Shown here: positions 10,485 to 21,675 of the stretch, piece after piece | Layout of the letters: each line of letters begins with the position of its first letter | Position numbering within the stretch: position 1 is the first letter of the stretch | Assembly (NCBI RefSeq): GCF_964355755.1 | Contig: NC_092676.1 | Location: 8,726,288 to 8,790,287 of the forward strand | Direction of reading: 5' to 3' | Length of the DNA stretch: 64,000 nucleotides | DNA from: Antedon mediterranea | Lineage: Eukaryota > Echinodermata > Crinoidea > Comatulida > Antedonidae | Position numbers and translations under genes: made by a program | The notes under the pieces: generated by a model | What the model was told of the DNA's origin: nothing | Databases searched by the model: none | What the model saw: the letters and a program-made list of their open reading frames with translations, nothing else

Positions 10485-11410
10485 ACATAGCCTATGTAAA
10501 TACGCGAACGTGATTGGTTGAAACTGCATCACATGACTACCGCTGCGAGGATCGTAAATCGTATATATCCTCGAGAACGATGATATTGACTGTGTAATTT
10601 TCGCGTAATAATCGTGTCCCCTGTCATTAATCATATAAATTCTCGAGTACGATGATATTGACTGTGTAATTTTCGTGTGCAACACTCGAGTTTGCCGATA
10701 AATAAACAAAAGTCATCTACTCGATCTTGAACTCGGGTGGAATTGTCACTCCATCGCAAGACGACGTTTCATCCGCTGGGCCACGGAATTTGCTTGAAGA
10801 AATTAATCTTCTAAACTATTTAAGCTATGCATACATAGCGCCCTCATTTGTTATAAGTCCACCCTAAATGTGATGAAACACCGTTTATGATTGGTCAAAA
10901 CTCACGGTAGTAACCTAGTAACTAGTACGCGCTGAACATCCGGTGATTCGGCTCCTCGAAGATCGAGAAGACGACGAATTGTTTATTCGGCCTACCTGAT
11001 TATAATATTATTATTAATAGGCTTATTGATGGAAATTCTTCTGTTAATTTAAACGACCTAGGCCTAAGTGAATATTTTATTGCCAAGGAATCATTAATTA
11101 GTAATTATCTGTATATTATTCTTCGCAAGGTAAGGTGTCTAGGCAGGCTTGTTTTAAATACAATACAAATACTATAAGGAGGCCTAGCTAGCCTAGCTTC
11201 ACCCAACCCAGCAGACTTGTTCTTGGCTATATAATATAACAGATATTGCCTTTTATATCGGTTAAATATAAGATTTGACATCCCCTCGGGAATGATATTA
11301 AGTTCTCGGGGAATATATATTTCCCTCAGCTGGCGCTTCGGGAAATATATATTCCCTCGAACTTAATATCATTCCCTCGGGGATGTCAAATCTTATATTT
11401 AACCTCTAAG
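10485..11410 (+). mobile_element. CTCGAG-rich composite repeat with tRNA-like segment and terminal hairpin, copy 1
   Basis: From the left: GCCTATGTAAATACG, GAAACTGCATCACATGACTA, then two ~78-bp units each with an intact CTCGAG and GATGATATTGACTG. Next comes a tRNA-like stretch on the - strand (A-box-like TGGCCCAGCGGATG, B-box-like GAGTTCAAGATC; 10725-10785). At 11258-11404 there is a nearly perfect palindrome with arms of about 65 bases (AAATATAAGATTTGACATCC against GGATGTCAAATCTTATATTT). The left block and one palindrome arm recur in inverse order and orientation at 33665-34092, so this is a dispersed element and not a local feature. The exact ends are uncertain. Confidence 0.6.
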
Positions 11411-11997
11411 CAGTCAATATCTGTATAATATTTAGACAATTAATATATTAATATTTAGACGTGAATATACAAATAAAAATCAAACAATTGTATCAAAATA
11501 AATTAAATTAAATTATCCCTAAATTAAATAAAATTTTGTTTAAAAAAAACAACAAAATATTAGAAGTAATTGAATTAAGTAATAATTATATAAATATATG
11601 CAAAGAATAGTATTAATATTTATTCACAATACTTTTGACAATTAATGCTGTATTAATACCATATACATTATTGTATTATTTTTTGTAATTTAATGTTTAA
11701 TTGTTTGTGCTATGTATGTTTAGATTTGTTAGTAACTTTCTTGAGTAATTCCTGGTTAATTCTCTTGACTTTGACTATAAAAAAATGTTTGTTTGTGGTG
11801 TTTAGTGTTACAGTAATTGTGTATTCTTCTTTTTCTATTATCTTTGCTAATGTTACAAATTATGAGTCTAGACAAAGCTTAGGCTCCAGAGGCGAACAAC
11901 TCTTTGACATGTTGTAAATTTTATCTATGTAATTAAGAGTTCATTCGCAAGCTCATGTAAACACTGTCTGGGATAATCAGTTTCAACACTAATTATT

Positions 11998-12268
11998 ACA
12001 AGATTTGTTGTCCCCCAAAAACATGAAACTGAAGATTAATGAAATCAGACATTTTGAATTTTGCAGTTTAAAAAAAAAAACCCAAAAATGTTTTCACTTT
12101 TCAACCGAAAACCCATTGACTGGCTGGCAGTTTTGTTATTACTTATTAGAGTTTATTAAGGTAAATCATTTTTTTCCTATCAAAAGTGGTAACTATTATG
12201 TGACATTAAAATGGCATTCAACAAAAAAAAAAAGTAAGAAAATGTTTAAAACAATATATCTTGAATAA
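11998..12268 (-). mobile_element. TTAA-type MITE, degenerate copy
   Basis: It begins near GTTGTCCCCCAAAAACATGAA and contains GGCTGGCAG, then GTGACATTAAAATGGCATT near the right end. These are the same blocks in the same order as the copy at 58075-58371 and the reverse of 35581-35893. The terminal repeats are eroded. Confidence 0.5.
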
Positions 12269-12490
12269 TAGGTACATAGGTCTCTATCGATAGTATAAGA
12301 AAGAAGTTATGATAAAGTTAAAATAAGAGACATTAGCTTTGTATGGTATCAATGCCTTCACTTCCAACCAGAGATCTGTGTGGTATTGATGGTAAATTAT
12401 TGAATTGTTCAGGGGTCCAGTGCTTTCTATAATCTGAACTAAAACACGACTAGAACAAAATTAATAGAGTGCGAGAGAAAGAGTTTAATC

Positions 12491-12775
12491 AGGGTGTGTG
12501 GCGCTGTGTGTCATTGGACTAATGATCGTGAGATCATGAGTTTGAATCCAACTCTTGTCGCATTGCTTGTATCCTTAGGCCAGACACTTTCCTTTTACGT
12601 TTCCTTTTACGTTTACCTCTCCTTACCCAGGGGTATAAATAGGTACCTGGTAATGGTCAAAACATAACTGCGCTGATCGCTGCCTGCTTGGGAAAATATT
12701 TCCAGACATGTTTGAGCCAAAACATGAAGCACTTTGACTTTGTGCATTTACCACTGTATAAGATTGATTGATAGA
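12491..12775 (+). mobile_element. tRNA-derived SINE, GGTACCTGGT family, copy 1
   Basis: A-box-like GTGTGGCGCTGTGTG and B box GAGTTTGAATCC at about 12539 form the head. The body contains TATCCTTAGGCCAGACACTT and TATAAATAGGTACCTGGTA, and the 3' part GAAGCACTTTGACTTTG. The same head and body blocks occur at 31621-31895. The body resembles the conserved central domains described in invertebrate SINEs, but I cannot name the domain. Confidence 0.7.
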
Positions 12776-13582
12776 TTATTATTTAGATCAATTTTCAACC
12801 AAAGATAACTTTCCATTTTTATGGGTAATATTTAGCGATGATTACCGTGGATGTAACTGTTAAGTTTTTAATTTATTAAGTTTTAAAGATCAAAAATGAC
12901 AAATGAGTTGTCCAGACAGACTGTTTAAAGTTACAGGCACTACAGGCAAACAAGCGTGTTAATGTGTTGTAAATTATAGGAAATTTGTTATTATTCGCTT
13001 TTCATGACAGAATTGATGTAGAACTAGGATTGTTGTTTTTTTGTTATTTCCTTCTGTAAATAAAAAAAAAACTCTTGCACAGCACATCTGTACCAAAGTC
13101 CTAGAGGCAGTTTTGTGATTTAGATCCAAGTAGACCCATTGTTTTTGTTTATAAAATGACAAACAAAACAGAAAATGCCGAAAACAAAATAAAAAAAAAA
13201 AGCGAGGAGACAGATTCTACAACCAAGAAATAACAAAATATTTTTTTATTAAATGGCCAATCACCATTATTATAAAAAAATGGATGCAACTATTTCCAAT
13301 ATAGAATGTATTGTATATGTAAATAAATTTCTAGTTGGAATTAAATTTTCTTGGTTTAAAAAAATTAAATTACAATTCTATTAATAGAAATTTTAAAATA
13401 AGTTTATACTTTTTATTTATTAATTTTATAGTATGCATTATTAATCAAACCTTATTATACCATTGAGATTGAAATCATCATGTTTCATAAATATAGATTG
13501 AAATATAATACTTTAAAGATAAAGTTATGGTTAATTTGTCTGATGTATCCCATGTAATTTTAATTTTCTTATTTCCCAACAG

Positions 13583-13663
13583 GTGAATTCAGCGAACTGT
13601 TGGCCAACAGATGCATTGAAGTTTATGTATGAAAACCTTACTATTTGTAGAATAGAGCGAAAG
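13583..13663 (+). CDS. Tudor-domain protein, exon C
   Basis: Acceptor TTTCCCAACAG precedes 13583 and donor GTACTG follows 13663. Twenty-seven codons, phase 0 at both ends (residues 97-123). The Trp in NSANCWPTDAL and the following FMYENLTICRIERK correspond to the helix and strand after the Tudor barrel in extended Tudor modules, where a Trp precedes an amphipathic helix. It is the shortest internal exon. The frame, the strong acceptor and the in-phase join to exon D support it, although its own composition would not be enough. Confidence 0.75.
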
Positions 13664-14271
13664 GTACTGTAATGTAGTGTCACTATTATCAGTGGCGTAA
13701 CGGCTATGAGCGCTAACCAGGAGTTTATAGAGCAGGACCCAGAAGAGAAATAAGGAATTAAAATATGCCGAAAAAGGATAAGAGGCCCCCACCGTTAGAT
13801 GGCTACTATTATATTACAATTTTAAAGGGGATCAGAAATGCCATTCTGACCTTTGACCCACATACCAGGTCATGTTTATATCTCAAGTACTTGTCATGAA
13901 ACTTTGAGTTATTCTCAAATTGTTTGAGACTTGGGTTGTGGGTCAAAAGTCAGAAATGGCATTTTTTTACTAAAATCTTAGACGGAGTATGAATGTATAC
14001 CTTCGTATCAATTTGAAAATTCAAAATGACCTCTCTGCGACCAGTGGTTGGAGATTTAATAACCTTTCACCCTGACCACTTGACCAATTTGTACCCGTCC
14101 CGAGATCACTAACATTGACTTGAAACTTACTTGAGTCAAGTATTCTCAGTGTACTGAGCATTCATTAAATGTATGGGCAAAATATCTGACCAAAAAACTA
14201 AAAAATTACTTGTCACATATTGATTTTGTTAAAAATGTATGCAAGTAAACATTTGATTGCCTTCTTCTTAG
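13664..14271 (+). other. Intron C-D, 608 bp, with an inverted repeat
   Basis: A GT-AG, phase 0 intron. ATGCCATTCTGACCTTTGACC near 13838 and GGGTCAAAAGTCAGAAATGGC near 13938 form imperfect arms of a ~140-bp palindromic element, probably an old MITE. CAGTGGCGTAACGGC near 13690 resembles a common transposon terminal word. Confidence 0.6.
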
Positions 14272-14595
14272 GGTGTATGGCAAAGAGGCATGCCACTCAT
14301 GGTTATGGTAACCATGCCAAATGGACTAGACCTACATGATGCCTTAATCAGCGGACCATTGTACAACAGTCAAGATGTTGTCTTCTACCAAGACAATGAC
14401 TTCAGACTGGATGCTCAAAGACTAGCTGCAATGTCGGAGAACGAAAGATCGTACTACCTCGGAAAGAGTACAGCCGATTTCCTGTCGCTGGATTCCTTCT
14501 GTTGTGATAGTAGTATGGAATTCATAATGATGCAATTACCAGAACCTGGCTCACTGTTTGATGTAACTATCACCCATGCAGATGCGCCTAATATG
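14272..14595 (+). CDS. Tudor-domain protein, exon D: end of module 1 and linker
   Basis: Acceptor CCTTCTTCTTAG precedes 14272 and donor GTATGT follows 14595. This is the largest exon, 108 codons in phase 0 (residues 124-231), with clear coding composition against its AT-rich flanks. LMVMVTMPNGLDLHDALI completes the nuclease-like fold of module 1. The middle (NDFRLDAQRLAAMSENERSY) looks like a charged helical linker. PGSLFDVTITHADAPNM near the end is the strand that normally opens the next extended Tudor module, just before the Tyr-x-Gln strand in exon E. Confidence 0.85.
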
Positions 14596-14738
14596 GTATG
14601 TATATGTTCCAATAAGTAACTTTTTCTTTTTCCAACGGCAAATAACGCGCTTATTACATATTTTATAATTTATCGTGCTTATAAAAGTATGTCTAATTTG
14701 AGGCTTAGGGAGTAGAGTTGAAAGTTTTAACCCCGGCA

Positions 14739-15000
14739 CTAGGTCAGGATTGAACCCTGGCACAGGTCAGGATTGAACCCAGGCACAGGTCAGGATTGAA
14801 CCCAGGCACTAGGTCAGGATTGAACCCAGGCACTAGGTCAGGATTGAACACAGGTACTAGGTCAGGATTGAACCCAGGCACTAGGTCAGGATTGAACCCA
14901 GGCACTAGGTCAGGATTGAACCCAGGCACTAGGTCAGGATTGAACACAGGCACTAGGTCAGGATTGAACACAGGCACTAGGTCAGGATTGAACCCTAGAC
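14739..15000 (-). repeat. 24-bp minisatellite of 11 Pol III B-box-like units
   Basis: Eleven units of 21-24 bases, + strand consensus GGCACTAGGTCAGGATTGAACCC plus one base. On the - strand each unit carries GGTTCAATCC, a match to the Pol III B box; three units have TGTTCAATCC instead. The array starts exactly at the B box of the tRNA-like head at 14986-15048, so the unit probably arose by tandem expansion of that SINE's B-box region. Both strands are open (24 is a multiple of 3), which produces spurious repetitive frames. Confidence 0.9.
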
Positions 15001-15048
15001 CTTTTTGGATTGGAAGACAAGCATTGTTAACCACTAAGCTACAGCTCC
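14986..15048 (-). mobile_element. tRNA-like SINE head (A box to B box)
   Basis: Read on the - strand: GGAGCTGTAGCTTAGTGGTT with A box TAGCTTAGTGGTTAA, then a decayed anticodon region, then B box GGGTTCAATCC at 14985-14995. The A-B spacing is tRNA-like. The T arm does not close into a good 3' acceptor strand because the sequence runs into the minisatellite, so this is a SINE or tRNA pseudogene and not a functional tRNA gene. Confidence 0.7.
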
Positions 15049-15656
15049 ATTTATTTCTCTTTATATAACACCTGTCATTTGATTTTGCAATTGTGGGTAA
15101 TATGGCGTGGAATAGTACGTACTATTTAATGATGGTGTAATAGTAATTTTGAAAATGTTTTTAGTGTGCCAGCCACGCCACGAAACAAATCTGTGTGAAA
15201 TCAAATGTTGACCTCTCCAACAACTAGCAATGGCAATGACAAGGATCTACTTAGATGTTTTATAAAACAAATTATGAATGATTTTATATTCGGTGAAATA
15301 TGAAATTCTATTTTCACTCGGGCAGAATGTTATCTTTCACCTTATTAAATTATTTGTACCATCGCACTCACTAATATTTGTATAATGTCTTCTTAACACT
15401 TTGAAATGTATCCTCTTTCTTACCATTCAAGGCCTATTAGGTTACCTTGCCGTATTATGTTTCAAATTTATAACCATACGATTAAAGATATTAGAAAATG
15501 AAAATTGATTTTCTTCCGTGTGAAACATAAGCTTCATCATCGATGGTAATTGGCAAATAACTACATTTCCCACTTGAGACTCTTTTAACCTGTCTTCTCA
15601 CATTTAATGTTAATTCTTCTATCTATTTGCGTGGGGACTACGTCAGTTATAATTAT

Positions 15657-15803
15657 ACTACAGTTACTGCAGTAGTATCATATTTTTTTTATTTTAGTTT
15701 GTTTCAATATATGAAGAAGTCACTTCAATAAACAGTGTGATGACTTTGAAATTGTTTGCTGCTTTAGGGTTAAAAAATGTAATTACTGCAGTAACTGCAG
15801 TAG
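15657..15803. mobile_element. CTGCAG-family MITE, copy 1
   Basis: Ends CTACAGTTACTGCAGTAG and CTGCAGTAACTGCAGTAG form terminal inverted repeats around ~110 AT-rich bases with TCAATAAACAGTGTG. A second complete copy lies at 60053-60222 and fragments lie near 8970-9030 and 17550-17670. Confidence 0.75.
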
Positions 15804-17879
15804 AATATTATTAATGTTGACATTTTCTTGCACAAGGTAGAAAGGGTAGAGCGGCTACTGTATCTCCACTTTTAGTGGGCACTACAACTTACTGCCGTTA
15901 AAACGTTTAGTGCTCTAGGCACACTAATTCATTAAATAATCCGTATGTATTAATTTGTGTTTCAATTAGTTGCAATGTCTCCCTAAATCTTTGATGAACT
16001 CTGTTTAACATTACAATCCATATAATATATCCTAGTTCAAGAACGTCGCTGGCAATTTAACTTGATAAGCCTAAACTTACAATTGCCACTTGTAATTTGT
16101 TAACTAAACTTTACATTGCAATCCACATGTTGACGACCTCTTAAATGACCCTAAGCACTTTTTCTTACATCTCCTTGTCACTTTAGAGTAGATGCTATAG
16201 GCTTTTAAAATGATAGTATCTTTGTCTATCCATAACAAAAATCCTCCAACTTCCCAACCAATTTTTTCTCAACTTCTATTTAACTACTGTGTTTATTCGA
16301 ATAAATGCGCCCCCCTCCCCCAATACAACACCAATTGGAATAAACACCCTGTGTCATTTATTTATTTCCTTGACTAATTGTCCCACCACATGCATATACA
16401 TGTATACACAATATGGTCATCCCGTTAATTGACCTATTTGACAATTGTACGGTTGGTAAACGTCAAAGAGAGGGCTTTTTGTGGCATGGGTCGTGGTTTT
16501 GACTATAAATATCATACTCAAAATTTGCATAGTATGTCAATTTCAGTACGTCCATAATGTTTGTTGTTAGATGATATTAAAATTTGTATTAATTTGTGCC
16601 TGTATTGTCTCACTGCATTGTAATATCGTATTCTTGTATCATTGCATATATTGCTATGTAGTTCATTGATAGTAAACCAGTAATTTTAACTTACGTTTCA
16701 AGACAGTTTCGTGTAGCTGTCAGCTAGATTTGGTCCGATTACTTAAGAATGGAGAAATAGTTGTCGACTGGATTCTTTATTTGTTCCATGCATATTGTCA
16801 TAGGCTTCTAATTGTCATACAGTGACAAATTAAACACTGGTTGTGATTGTCATAGAGTGACAGTTGAAAGGACAATTTTAAAATGATTTTGAGTATATCT
16901 GTTACTAATACCAACTAAAGTACATGATCCATTAAATATTAATTACGTCATGACATTTTCCTTCTTTTTTCGTCATTATATCATCACTTAAGCATTAGCA
17001 GAGAGAAAAGCAGTTGACAATTGCGATTATTATCAAAGGATGCTGGTGATCTCTGTATTAAAAGCTTTGCTTTTCACAATTCTGCACTTTTCTCTCTTGT
17101 GTATATTTTATACCATTTCTTAAAAAAAAAAATCATACAAAGATATTATTAAACTGAATAACACATTTTTGTTTTTATTTGTGTCAATTATCATGCCTGG
17201 CTTATTCCAGAGTTCAGTCTGTTTTACCTGGTATATTTCTGATAGTACAAACTACTTTAGCCTCTTAGTTTCAGGTTTGAAATTGAATGAAATTACTGTC
17301 TGTTGCAAAATATATCTCCTTTCAAGCGAAAAATAATGCATAAGTGCATTGCAACAGCATCATATAATATAACAAACCCAGATACGCCTGTTATTGTGGT
17401 ACCAAGAGTATTTTGTTAGTTGTTGGCGCCACAGAAAACGTTCGTTTACAGCCAAAAAATTAATCATCATCATAGATAAATTATTCAACCTCATAAGCAA
17501 AACATATTTACAAAATAATTAGAATTTTGGCACCATGTAAAAATTATTCTACTTAAGTTACTGCAGTAAATTTTGTTTTCCTAATGTTTATGCTTTTTGG
17601 GTAATCATCATTCAAACTGTACTGTAGAGACTGCCTTTCCCAAAAAAAAAACATTACTGCAAGGCAATACAAAAAAAAATCTATTATCATTTAAATCTTG
17701 ATCACATTCAACATGTTTTAATAGAAATCTAATGAATACTACATAGTCTTTTGACTATTGATTACATTCTTTGATGTTTTTGTAAATTTTTATTACCGAA
17801 TTAATTTTTCAATTAGTTTTGTTGTGAATGCACTTTTTAGTTTGCTGACATGAATTGTACAACCTAGTTTGCAGTATTT

Positions 17880-18389
17880 GTGCGCTATAGTGCAACACAA
17901 TATCATTATTACATAAACAAGTTGTTTTGTGAAACAAACAAAAAACAAGTACCGTACTATTGTTCTAACCCTAGTATTATGGATTTTTCAAAATATATTA
18001 AGGGAATAGATTATTTAACAGTAAGGTGTTGTGGTACTGGCCTACATGATACTGCAGGATGTTTGTTGTCTGCAGACATGATACTGTACGTATACATAAT
18101 AATGATTTCAATTTTTGAACAAAAAACCAGCAGCTAAATGCACTTATCAAAAGATGAGATTATAAAGTACCTTCACCTAGTGATACAATACACTGACACG
18201 ACACCGAGAAAATATATTTTGGATGTACTGTACTTGGCATTGTTTTGTAATTATGATGAGGATAAGAAATTACAGTGGAAAAATGATGAAGGATTATTCG
18301 TTTCATTTCCTGAGATGGATTGTTTTATTAAAAATAAAAGTGATGAATATGGTTACTGTAATAAATGTTTCAAAGAGATTTCTCATTGA
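17880..18389 (+). other. Two abutting open frames of unknown status
   Basis: A frame of 85 codons ends at 18137 and a second of 83 codons starts with ATG at 18138 in the same phase, separated only by the stop. The second (KDEIIKYLHLVIQYTD, then a Cys-x-x-Cys near its end) reads more like protein than most frames here, but no domain is recognised. Neither has convincing splice sites. It may be chance, a retrocopy fragment, or a coding remnant with one stop. Confidence 0.15.
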
Positions 18390-18827
18390 AGTGTAGCTTC
18401 ATGTTTAATATTGATTGTTTTTTCGATTTATACCTGTTTCTTGAGAAGAACGTCACAAATTGACATAAATTAATGTCTTATCTTTTAACAGTAAAAATAG
18501 TCCTGTAGCACAAACCCAGAGCTGCCCTTTAAGTGATATTCAATTTCAATAAAAAGTGTGATTATTAAATGACCAAAAAATTGTTTCACAGTCATCCCCC
18601 ACCCACTTAAAAAAAATGCCTTACACAAGATTAGATTGTTTTACTCATCCTATTAAAAGGTTATTGTAAAAACAATTGTAAAAAAGAAAAATCAATCGTA
18701 ATGATTTATCAGTGATGATTATATGAGATTATTTGTGGATTTGTGTCAGGTTTAGTTTTTTCATCATTCATATGGAAACAATTCTGTATATATTGTAGTG
18801 GAGTATTTATTGTCTTATCTATTTCAG

Positions 18828-18969
18828 GTATATATCCAACACTTCCAAGGCCATACGGAAAATCCAGTGACGAGAGATTCCATTAGGCAATTGAACCATT
18901 TGATTGAAATGAACGCAGAAATACATCACCTTGCAGCTGCATGGCCGGTAGTTTTTGATCCGTATGTCG
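18828..18969 (+). CDS. Tudor-domain protein, exon E: start of module 2
   Basis: Acceptor TTATCTATTTCAG precedes 18828 and donor GTAAGT follows 18969. Forty-seven codons plus one base, so the exon ends in phase 1 (residues 232-278 and the first base of Gly-279). VYIQHFQG matches the Phe/Tyr-x-Gln strand at the opening of an extended Tudor module. IRQLNHLIEMNAEIHHLA is the usual helix between that strand and the barrel. The split Gly codon is completed by exon F, 14.3 kb away, with a natural domain join (PYVG then GLCCAG...). Confidence 0.8.
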
Positions 18970-19047
18970 GTAAGTGTATTGTAATTGAGTTTAGATAATT
19001 CAGTGTGATAAATTCCAAACCCTACCAGAGATATACTGGAAATTATT

Positions 19048-19330
19048 TAAAGTTATATTTCCCCCCTTAAAAATAATTGAATATGCCATTTTAATGTCAC
19101 ATAATAATTAATCACTTTGACCAAAAAGTTACCTTAACAAAACTTTGTTTTGGATTGAATTCCACTGTTTATTTTATTGTCTTTTTATTAAAATAATTTT
19201 TCCCCCCTTTTTTTTCTACCGAAGTGATTTTAATTACTGGTTTTACTAAATCTACAAAAATTATAACGTCTGCCTAATATGCATGAAACCTACTATTAAA
19301 GAATAAAGTATGCTGGATCTTTATTTCTTC
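19048..19330 (+). mobile_element. TTAA-type MITE, partial copy
   Basis: TTAAAGTTATATTTCCCCCC at the left, then GAATATGCCATTTTAATGTC and CACATAATAATTAATC, match the left half of the copy at 35581-35893 in the same orientation. A weaker match to the right half continues to about 19300. Confidence 0.5.
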
Positions 19331-19644
19331 GGACCCTTTCAGGATAAAGACTTCCCTCTAGGGCCGTTGTCTAGAACTATAGATGATTAAAAAGTGTACC
19401 AAATTGTTTATCTTATGTGCAATGTATAAATTAAGGCCTACGGATACAAGCAAGATAACACAGGCCGTTTTTGAACTTCTGCCTCTCACATGCTAGTCCA
19501 ATATCTCTTAACACCATTATGCCATATTCCTATCTCAATTCACAGACATTTTAACAACAAACTTTATCATGCATATGTTATCATGTTTTATAAGCTGATT
19601 ACTTCATTTGGTTCGTAAAAGTCAACGTTTGATTTATCTCTGAT

Positions 19645-19680
19645 CATAGAGATATTATAGTTCACTATAATATCTCTATG
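19645..19680. repeat. Perfect 16-bp inverted repeat with 4-base loop
   Basis: CATAGAGATATTATAG and its exact reverse complement flank TTCA. The arms match perfectly. Nothing nearby identifies it as part of a larger element. Confidence 0.9.
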
Positions 19681-20084
19681 CTTTGATACCAATCCACTAG
19701 GCAAATTTGTTGCGCAGAGAAAAAAATCGCGCTACTCTAGCGAATAGCTGCGATTGTCATGTTCATCACATGTTTGCTGAGCTTTTTTGATTTTCATGAT
19801 TTCGCTGATTGTTTGCATATTTTATAACTTCGCAAAAAGTACAAACCATTTGAACTACCAATTTCGCTGAAGCGATAAACTCAAGGAACTAGAATTCATC
19901 ACAGAGGAACATGAATACGGATGCGTATAAGCTGACATTTCGATTTATGCAAACAAAGTTGTCAAGTGGAAAATAGGCGCAAGTAGATGTCTTCAGGACA
20001 CAACCAAGTGTTCTCTCAATATTCAATATTTTGCCCTGAATATTGGTAGCCATTGTTAAAATATATATGCCTCTCAATCATTTC

Positions 20085-20565
20085 TTGGGAAAGTGTCTCC
20101 TTATTGTCCCTTGAATAGAGGTGTCCCTTAATTAGAGGTGTCCCTTGATTAGAGGTGTTCCTTAAATAGAGGTGTTCTTTAAATAGAGGTGTTCCTTGCA
20201 TCGAGGTGTCCCTTGAATAGAAGTGTCCCTTGATTAGAGGTGTTCCTTAAATAAATAGAGGTGTTCCTTGCATCGAGGTGTCCCTTGAATAGAGGTGTCC
20301 CTTGAATAGAGGTGTCCCTTAAATAGAGGTGTTCCTTGCATCGAGGTGTTCCTTGCATCGAGGTGTTCCTTGCATGGAGGTGTTCCTTGCATCGAGGTGT
20401 TCCTTGAATGGAGGTGTTCCTTGCATGGAGGTGTTCCTTGAATGGAGGTGTTCCTTGCATGGAGGTGTTCCTTGCATGGAGGTGTTCCTTGAATGGAGGT
20501 GTTCCTTGAATGGAGGTGTTCCTTGAATGGAGGTGTTTCTTGAATGGAGGTGTTTGTTTATATTG
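20085..20565. repeat. 17-bp minisatellite (GAGGTGTTCCTTGNATN), about 26 copies
   Basis: Units of 17 bases with consensus GAGGTGTYCCTTRMATN run almost without interruption. The left units (GTCCCTTGAATAGAG) are closest to the dispersed GGGACAC repeat. Units to the right become progressively more uniform in GTTCCTTGMATGG. The left flank GGGAAAGTGTCTCC is itself part of that dispersed repeat, so the array most likely grew out of one copy. Long open frames on both strands here are artefacts of the repeat. Confidence 0.9.
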
Positions 20566-21029
20566 ATTCAGACTATAATATCCTATTTTTATTGCACTGG
20601 TTGTTTTTTAGTATCATCCTCTTATAGGAGTAGTTCTGATTTTGACCTGGTTTTGTTGTAAAGGTTGTGGCAATGACCATGTTATCCTGTTTCTAAAATT
20701 GTATGTGATGTGATGTAAAGCACATAAAAGGAACTAATTATAAACTATTACACCTTATTCTCTCATTCTAATTTCATGACATTAAGCCTACATACAAAAT
20801 TTATAACCCTATAATTTAATTTTACAATCGTCTCGGGATGTAGTATACGGCTTCTTAATTACACAGGCTATAATGTTGATTTCTCGATAAAATCTCAATA
20901 TTTGTTTTATCATCCATGACGAAATAAGTTTTTTTATGTTTGAATTTATTCCAAAAGCATTTTTTTTTCGTATTACAATAGAACCCAATACAAAGATACA
21001 CCCAACAATGTGTTCTCTTTAGTAGAGTA

Positions 21030-21105
21030 GTAGTTATTTCCCCTTGTTCCTGTTATGGGAAAGTGTCTCCCCTACAGGGGTGTCCCAAAGGAGGGGTTTT
21101 ACTGT
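21030..21105. repeat. Dispersed GGGACAC-type repeat, copy
   Basis: TATGGGAAAGTGTCTCCCC, ACAGGGGTGTCCCAAAGG and GGTTTTACTGTG follow the same order as in the copies at 29440-29580 and 35950-36110. Confidence 0.55.
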
Positions 21106-21675
21106 GTACTATAGTTTAAATCTATTTTCGAAAGGAATCTGCACTGCTGTCAAAAAATTGTATACGGGCATGTGTTCAGGTTTTCTTTCTTTCGTTCCTT
21201 TCTTTATTTTACCCATGAATATATAAATTATAAACACTGTAACGTACAAATAATAACTGTATCAAGGGAAGGGCTAAAAATAGTTGAAGCTAATCAAGTT
21301 CAGCCCCAAACATTGAAATATAAAACACACTTTCTCTCAAATATACAATATAATTCTCTTATGAATATAAGAGAAATAAATATCACTAAACAAACAAATA
21401 GTATGTTTTCATTTCTTTTTTAAATTTGCTTTTTGTTAGAAACCTTAAATCATCTGGGATTTCATTCCAGAGCTTTGCACCAGAATACTTGATGGAATAT
21501 TGTCCTATGTTTGTTCTATGTTTGTTCTATGTTTTGTTATTTTTCTCTAGTTTAGTTATTGATTTCTTAGCAACAATTATCGCTAACTTTATCAACTAAT
21601 ACCTCTTTCACATCAACTCCGCAGGATCTCTGGAGACACTCCAGGGTTTGTGACTATTCTCGAGAAAATCCGGAG

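Larger units (their letters stand above)
9995..13582 (+). other. Intron B-C, 3588 bp
   Basis: A GT-AG, phase 0 intron. It contains a 0.9-kb CTCGAG-rich composite repeat, a degenerate TTAA MITE and a tRNA-derived SINE. The stretches 11410-11997 and 12776-13582 are very AT-rich with no exon seen. The open frame at 9798-10271 on the - strand is the complement of exon B plus intron and is not a gene. Confidence 0.6.
14596..18827 (+). other. Intron D-E, 4232 bp
   Basis: A GT-AG, phase 0 intron. It holds the B-box minisatellite and its tRNA-like SINE head, a CTGCAG MITE (with a further fragment at about 17550-17670) and two abutting AT-rich open frames at 17880-18389. Nothing else was recognised in 15060-15650, 15810-17870 or 18390-18820. 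Confidence 0.6.

Noticed and set aside
13589-13792. - strand frame opposite exon C
   Set aside because: Complement of a supported exon plus intron; no domain.
14744-15068. Repetitive frames on both strands (NPGTRSGL / FNPDLVPG)
   Set aside because: These are translations of the 24-bp minisatellite, open on both strands only because the unit length is divisible by three.
19466-19533. tRNA-like segment on the - strand (TGGCATAATGGTG, B-box-like AAGTTCAAAAAC)
   Set aside because: The B box is too degenerate and no stems close; at most an old SINE remnant.
20016-20526. Repetitive frames on both strands near 20.2 kb
   Set aside because: By-products of the 17-bp minisatellite.
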